Shown: one piece after another, positions 63,110 to 64,000 of the stretch | How positions within the stretch are numbered: the stretch's first letter is position 1 | Layout: each line of letters starts with the position of its first letter | DNA from: Sacculina carcini | Lineage: Eukaryota > Arthropoda > Thecostraca > Sacculinidae | Assembly (NCBI GenBank): GCA_916048095.2 | Contig: OU696583.1 | Location: forward strand, 2,889,001 to 2,953,000 | DNA: 64,000 nt | Direction: 5' to 3' | Translations under genes and position numbers: made by a program | The notes under the pieces: generated by a model | What the model saw: only the letters and a program-made list of their open reading frames with translations | Databases searched by the model: none | Told to the model about the DNA's origin: nothing

Positions 63110-64000
63110 ACAAATTATCCAGGCGAAGTGTGCAAATATTTCTCTATTTTTCATATCTCGCATTCGATAAATTTGTAATTACGCTGAATGTGATTCGCCA
63201 TAACTAACTCTATTGAAATCTAAATAATTTTAACACAATTCAGCGACATCAAAATCACATGAGAAACCAAGCACACGAAGTTTGTGTGATTGAGTGTGCG
63301 TGTGTGTGTGTGTGTATTTTCTTCATCAGAAATCATGTAAAAATAGCCTATCTTCTCACAGATAGAAGGAATAAAAGATCAGTTGGCACATAAAATGACC
63401 CAAAAGTGAATCCAGCAAATATATTGCAAAAAAAATAAAATAAAATATAAAATAAAATATTGCATAAAAATCTGACAAGTCTGATAGCAAGCCCGGTAAA
63501 ATATAAATAAAACCCAAAATTTGAACTGCAGTCAAATTTAAAGATTTGAGAACTATTTGAGAAGCAGCGTAGTTTGACAATCGAGTTCAATCATTGAAAA
63601 ATTAACTCGATAAAATCTCAAAACTTAATTCACTGAAATTCATTCATTAAATTCATTTTCATTCACGGGTGACTATTCAAATATCGCATATTCATACGCA
63701 ACCATAACGGTGTCTTTGACAAAAAGTAGCAAAACCCGAGAAGAGCATACAATAGACAACAATGCACCAATAAGAATTCTAGCTGAATAACTGACAATGA
63801 ACAGATATTGATAGAAATACTGGTAGAAATTTGTTGCACGAAAAATTCACCAGAGGTCGTCACTTGAGTTTAGCCCCGTGTTTGTCAGTATACATGAACA
63901 AGATCTTAATAGATGGCGTGAATGAAACTGCGTGCCAGTTCAACCAGGGGCAATTATTGCTGGGAAAACGATATAGAGCACTAAGGAAGAAAAGAATGGG
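63110..64000. other. No gene seen
   Basis: AT-rich; an AAAATAAAATATAAAAT low-complexity stretch at 63427-63465 and a GT run at 63297-63315. Confidence 0.5.

Overview
This is nuclear DNA from an animal, apparently an invertebrate. Genes are split by introns, the coding exons are strikingly GC-rich against an AT-rich background, CA/TG microsatellites are dense, and there are LINE, SINE and DNA-transposon remnants. A synaptic active-zone gene (RIM) implies an animal with a nervous system. I cannot name the species or phylum from the sequence.

Layout. At 0.7-11.1 kb four small housekeeping genes lie on the minus strand: GPN2 (GPN-loop GTPase for RNA polymerase assembly), PSMG3 (proteasome assembly chaperone 3), TYW5 (JmjC wybutosine hydroxylase) and a Gemin7-like SMN-complex Sm-fold exon. 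At 12-17.6 kb there is a palindromic fold-back element and a nested pair of LINEs. At 17.7-29.4 kb there are five intronless tandem paralogues of a secreted S1A serine protease, all on the minus strand, each with a TATA box about 35 bases before its ATG; a decayed LINE splits the first from the second. At 31.5 kb is a 63-residue single-pass membrane protein on the plus strand, and at 32.3-33.7 kb a decayed hAT transposon. From 34.7 kb to at least 60.4 kb is one gene on the minus strand, RIM (RIMS/unc-10), of which I resolved 16 exons (PDZ, C2A, linker with an RQLPRLP motif, C2B). Exon phases agree throughout: the 15 downstream exons sum to exactly 3402 bases. The RIM N-terminal Rab-binding zinc finger was not found. 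The last 3.5 kb holds repeats only.

Repeats. There is a tRNA-Val-derived SINE (five copies), a hAT-type MITE with CAGTGGCGG termini (eight copies, one with a perfect 8-bp target duplication), two further hAT-like MITEs, two pogo-like elements, several LINE families and very long microsatellites.

The most interesting observation is that about half of the introns I could define have a (TG)n tract on the sense strand directly before the 3' splice site, where a pyrimidine tract is expected, and two GPN2 donor GTs are the first unit of a (GT)n run. Next are a protease paralogue whose catalytic His is replaced by Ser, a Gemin7-like reading frame that takes its stop codon from a SINE, and the palindromic element for which an unfilled copy of the target repeat lies 33 kb away. 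All gene calls rest on recognition of protein families by eye; no search was run.
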